From: CAZMGV01 sp964621525 [NCBI: uncultured bacterium]
GTDB taxonomy: Bacteria; JAGRBM01
NCBI GenBank assembly: GCA_964621525.1
Contig: CAZUMS010000002.1
Location: forward strand, 76,827 to 140,826
DNA: 64,000 nt
Direction of reading: 5' to 3'
Both the position numbers and the translations under genes were made by a program. Shown piece after piece: positions 61,756 to 64,000 of the stretch. A model generated the notes under the pieces. It worked only from the letters and a program-made list of their open reading frames with translations, had not been told where the DNA came from and did no database searches. Position 1 is the first letter of the stretch. Each line of letters begins with the position of its first letter.

Positions 61756-61792
61756 ACGGTTAGTGAAGTCCGGGTGCTGTTTAAGCCCCGGA
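61747..61792 (+). terminator. tandem hairpins at the end of the FG-GAP gene
   Basis: Perfect stem cttcacta/tagtgaag (61747-61768) includes the stop codon; a second stem tccggg/cccgga (61769-61792) follows at once and is trailed by AATCATTT. The T-run is poor, so termination is possible but not certain. Confidence 0.4.
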
Positions 61793-61797
61793 AATCA

Positions 61798-61826
61798 TTT
61801 ACATCTTTCCGGCCTCTGTGTAATCT
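61798..61826 (+). promoter_or_regulatory. candidate promoter for lipoprotein gene at 61900
   Basis: TTTACA at 61798-61803 and TAATCT at 61821-61826 are spaced by exactly 17 bp. The start codon is 74 bp downstream. The leader holds a strong hairpin (ggaccc...gggtcc around 61850-61880) ahead of the AGGGAGG ribosome binding site. Confidence 0.5.
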
Positions 61827-61899
61827 TTTCGGGGACAGGATTATGGGTAGAGGACCCTCTGGCATCGCCAGGGGTCCGTTCCGAAGCAGGGAGGCGCGC

Positions 61900-63378
61900 G
61901 TGCGTCGGTTCATCAAGTCTATCGGTTGTCTGGTTGTCGCAACGTTCGTGTTCACAGGCTGCGCGGAAAAGGTCCGCAAGGAGCTTGCGCCGGTTATCTA
62001 TGCCCGCGAGCGGCAGTATGGCTACGTCTACAAGCTGAATGTTTCGTCATCCATGCAGCCGGAAGAGGCAGAAAAGTTCCTGAATGAACTCGTCGGCAAG
62101 TTCCGTGATTATTATCAGACGAAGACCGTCCAGCTTTCCGCCGAACCCGGCGAGCTGGATTTCCAGAAGGTCCTGTTCGACGGCGCCATGGCCGGTGTGG
62201 ACGATGTGCTGGTGATTGAAGGGCAGCTCGGGCAGGGCAGCTTTAACGGCGGCATCCGTATCCTGAACACGACGGCCGGCCAGGCGGTTTTCAACGAGCC
62301 AGTCCAGGGCGGTTCGGCCGAGGGTGTGTGGAGCACTCTCGAGGGCAAGCTGAAAGCTTCGTACGGTGATCCGAATGTGAACCCTTCCTACGATGCCGTA
62401 GCCATTGCCCGCCGCTACGAAGACCGTGCGGCTCTCAAGCTGAAGTTTGCCGACGGCAGGATCGAGAAGACGCTGCCCACTGTGGGACTGTTCAAGACCA
62501 TGGAGAAAGGCGAAAAGGACCGTATTGCCCGCGAGCTCAGCCGGGGCCGGTCGATGATGCAGAAAATATTGACCGAGTATGAACACGGTGTTCGCCGGGT
62601 TCTCGGTTCCAGCGACACGACCCTGATCGGTTATACGCGACAGGAGATTGAGCGGGTTTCCCGGATCCTGGACTTCTACGAGGAAGAGATTGCGGATGCC
62701 GAAAGCCAGTTCTCGCTGTCGTTCGAATACACGAATCTGACGCCGCAGTTCCAGGTGTACTTCCAGGAAGCGGCCAAACAGATTGCGCTTGATGAAACGC
62801 TCAAGCTTTACACCAAGAAGCCGGTGAAGCTGAACGTCATCTACGACGCCCAGAACGACGTTGGGACGGTTTACCTCCAGCTTCAGCTGAATCAGGCGGG
62901 ATATCTCGAGTTCCTCAAGACCAAACAGCCCATGTTCAACGATACCCGTGTGCTGCGCCTCGAAATGTTCAACAAGGTGATGGGCAAACTGGTCCAGTAC
63001 CGTACGGCGCTGGTGCAGGTGGCTCCCCCGGCGAACCGGGGCGTCCTCGAGAAGTTCTCGGTCGCGCTTGAGCTTTCCCGGCCGCGAATCGGCTATATCC
63101 AGATACCGATCCTCGTCCAGGACGGCCGTCTGGTCACACCGAATGACCTTCGTGTGAAACTCTGCAACTTCGACCCGATCCTTGTGCAGTCGGCGAAGCC
63201 GGAATTCACCAAGCGCGAGAACCTGTTCGCCCTCGGGCCGGGACAGGACCCGACCGGTGCCCGCCTGCCGTTCGGCAATATCTATGAGTTCTTCCAGATG
63301 GCGGACTACTACGGGATCGAGCTGCGTCCGGCGTGCGACGACAACTCGTCTGAAGTTCCCCAGATCGTTCCGGAATAA
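61900..63378 (+). CDS. lipoprotein of unknown function
   Basis: The product is 492 aa from the GTG at 61900, which has an excellent AGGGAGG ribosome binding site 6 bp away; the frame opens 42 codons earlier. VRRFIKSIGCLVVATFVFTGC ends in a lipobox Cys. The mature part begins AEKVRKELAPVIYARERQY. The segment VSSSMQPEEAEKFLNELVGK and later VLVIEGQLGQGSFNGGIR suggest an alpha/beta N-domain. A helical middle (AESQFSLSFEYTNLTPQF) and a C-terminal beta domain (RIGYIQIPILVQDG) follow. I do not recognise the family. It ends in a strong terminator, so it forms its own unit. Confidence 0.65.
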   Translation: MRRFIKSIGCLVVATFVFTGCAEKVRKELAPVIYARERQYGYVYKLNVSSSMQPEEAEKFLNELVGKFRDYYQTKTVQLSAEPGELDFQKVLFDGAMAGVDDVLVIEGQLGQGSFNGGIRILNTTAGQAVFNEPVQGGSAEGVWSTLEGKLKASYGDPNVNPSYDAVAIARRYEDRAALKLKFADGRIEKTLPTVGLFKTMEKGEKDRIARELSRGRSMMQKILTEYEHGVRRVLGSSDTTLIGYTRQEIERVSRILDFYEEEIADAESQFSLSFEYTNLTPQFQVYFQEAAKQIALDETLKLYTKKPVKLNVIYDAQNDVGTVYLQLQLNQAGYLEFLKTKQPMFNDTRVLRLEMFNKVMGKLVQYRTALVQVAPPANRGVLEKFSVALELSRPRIGYIQIPILVQDGRLVTPNDLRVKLCNFDPILVQSAKPEFTKRENLFALGPGQDPTGARLPFGNIYEFFQMADYYGIELRPACDDNSSEVPQIVPE

Positions 63379-63405
63379 CGGATCCCGGGAGTATCCGGAA
63401 AAGGG

Positions 63406-63434
63406 AAAGGGCGGTCCTGACCGGGCCGCCCTTT
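63406..63434. terminator. bidirectional intrinsic terminator
   Basis: There is a 12-bp stem, aaagggcggtcc / gggccgcccttt, with one G-T pair and a 5-base loop. It is followed by T-rich sequence on both strands (CTGTTTC on plus, CCCTTTTCC on minus). It separates the lipoprotein gene from the convergent cNMP-binding gene. Confidence 0.85.
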
Positions 63435-63439
63435 CTGTT

Positions 63440-63904
63440 TCAGCGGAAGCCGCCGGTCATGGCGAAAAACGCCTTGATCTTCTCGTTGGTTTCCCGGAGC
63501 CGGGACGACAGGGTCCGGACGAATGTCCAGAGGATCGGCGTCGCGATCTTCTCGTCTACAAAGAGGAGCTGCTCGAAATCGGGCCGCGAAATGGTGGCGC
63601 AGCGGGTTGTTTTGTTCGCAATGGCGTGGGTCGAGCGTTCGATGTCGTCGATCAGGGCCATCTCGCCGAAGAAGGCGCCGTCTTTCAGCATGGCGAGGGC
63701 TTCCTCGCCGATGCCCGGGATCATCTTGGAGATGCGGACCTCGCCAGAGAGCACCATGTAGAGCTTCTCGCCCTTGTCACCTTCGGAGAAGATCCGGTCT
63801 CCGGCCTTGAAAGACTCTTCCTTGCAGATGGCGGCAATCTTGTCGATGCCGTCTTCGTCGAGTCCCTCGAACAGATACATTTTCTTCAGTTGTTCTTTAT
63901 CCAT
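63440..63904 (-). CDS. cyclic-nucleotide-binding domain protein without DNA-binding domain
   Basis: The product is 154 aa. The beta-roll runs from about 12 to 125 (GDRIFSEGDKGEKLYMVLSG), with a phosphate-binding cassette FFGEMALIDDIERSTHAIA in which the Glu and Arg-Ser pair are kept. A single helix (about 125-150, SSRLRETNEKIKAFF) follows in place of an HTH. Such free-standing cNMP domains act as regulatory subunits by partner binding. It would report cAMP from the cyclase at 45453-47987. The window ends 96 bp upstream of its start; nothing else is seen there. Confidence 0.86.
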   Translation of the reverse strand: MDKEQLKKMYLFEGLDEDGIDKIAAICKEESFKAGDRIFSEGDKGEKLYMVLSGEVRISKMIPGIGEEALAMLKDGAFFGEMALIDDIERSTHAIANKTTRCATISRPDFEQLLFVDEKIATPILWTFVRTLSSRLRETNEKIKAFFAMTGGFR

Positions 63905-64000
63905 GGCGCTCCGGCCCGGTGGTTGTCTTCCGGTCTGGCAAATCTGCGGGCCGTTACGGTCATATAGCCGGGGCAGGAGCCACTTTCCACATTCCGTCCC

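Noticed and set aside
1-64000. tRNA, rRNA, CRISPR array, insertion sequence or prophage
   Set aside because: Gaps were read on both strands. None shows a cloverleaf, repeat-spacer pattern, transposase or integrase.

Overview
This 64 kb window is GC-rich, gene-dense chromosome from a Gram-negative bacterium. The outer membrane is attested by a Tol-Pal type energy module, a porin-like barrel, a TonB-dependent receptor and several lipoproteins. Gene content resembles the deltaproteobacteria in the broad sense (Myxococcota, Desulfobacterota, Binatota or relatives): a large chemosensory operon with DUF4388, HEAT and MJ0042-receiver proteins, the order argH-lysA-dapF-dapA-dapB, and scattered single-copy beta-oxidation genes. 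I name no genus. I saw no tRNA, rRNA, CRISPR array, transposase or integrase.

Layout. 1-146: the 3' end of a class II fructose-1,6-bisphosphatase gene. 231-15395: one minus-strand chemosensory operon of 13 genes, with six junctions that overlap start-to-stop. In order of transcription it encodes a DUF4388-receiver-GAF protein, CheY, CheA, an ExeA-like AAA ATPase, an extended CheW, CheW, a chemoreceptor, an MJ0042 zinc-ribbon receiver, a HEAT-repeat protein, CheR, CheB, a coiled-coil GAF protein and CheY. 15589-24464: a membrane lipoprotein, folC, a cyclic-nucleotide phosphodiesterase, a CRP-type regulator, a lipoprotein, and tolQ-tolR-tonB/tolA-tolB. 24695-28632: a membrane methyltransferase-like protein, two beta-oxidation enzymes and two unknown genes. 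28645-34090: lysine and arginine biosynthesis. 34216-39899: a lone receiver, a porin with a long leader, a YihY-type protein, an acyl-CoA ligase and a 7-TM protein.

40035-43501: a cytochrome c lipoprotein, a membrane-anchored radical SAM/SPASM protein, a small protein homologous to that anchor, and a nucleotide-sugar epimerase. 43506-50584: an ArsC-like protein, a methyltransferase, rhodanese, a CHASE2 adenylate cyclase, a family 4 uracil-DNA glycosylase, coaBC and a small membrane protein. 50702-54165: two NUDIX proteins, an orphan and an acyl-CoA dehydrogenase. 54384-63904: a TonB-dependent receptor, tatB-tatC, an HDAC-like deacetylase fused by overlap to a 994-aa FG-GAP lipoprotein, another lipoprotein and a cNMP-binding protein.

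The genes form recognisable functional groups. One is a complete signal-transduction array without flagellar genes. A second is a dispersed cyclic-nucleotide circuit (cyclase, phosphodiesterase and two cNMP-binding proteins). A third is fatty-acid degradation (acyl-CoA ligase, dehydrogenase, enoyl-CoA hydratase and SDR), where two genes have palindromic operator candidates. The best candidates for something undescribed are the radical SAM/anchor pair (40689-42490) and the AAA ATPase embedded in the chemosensory operon (10139-10978).
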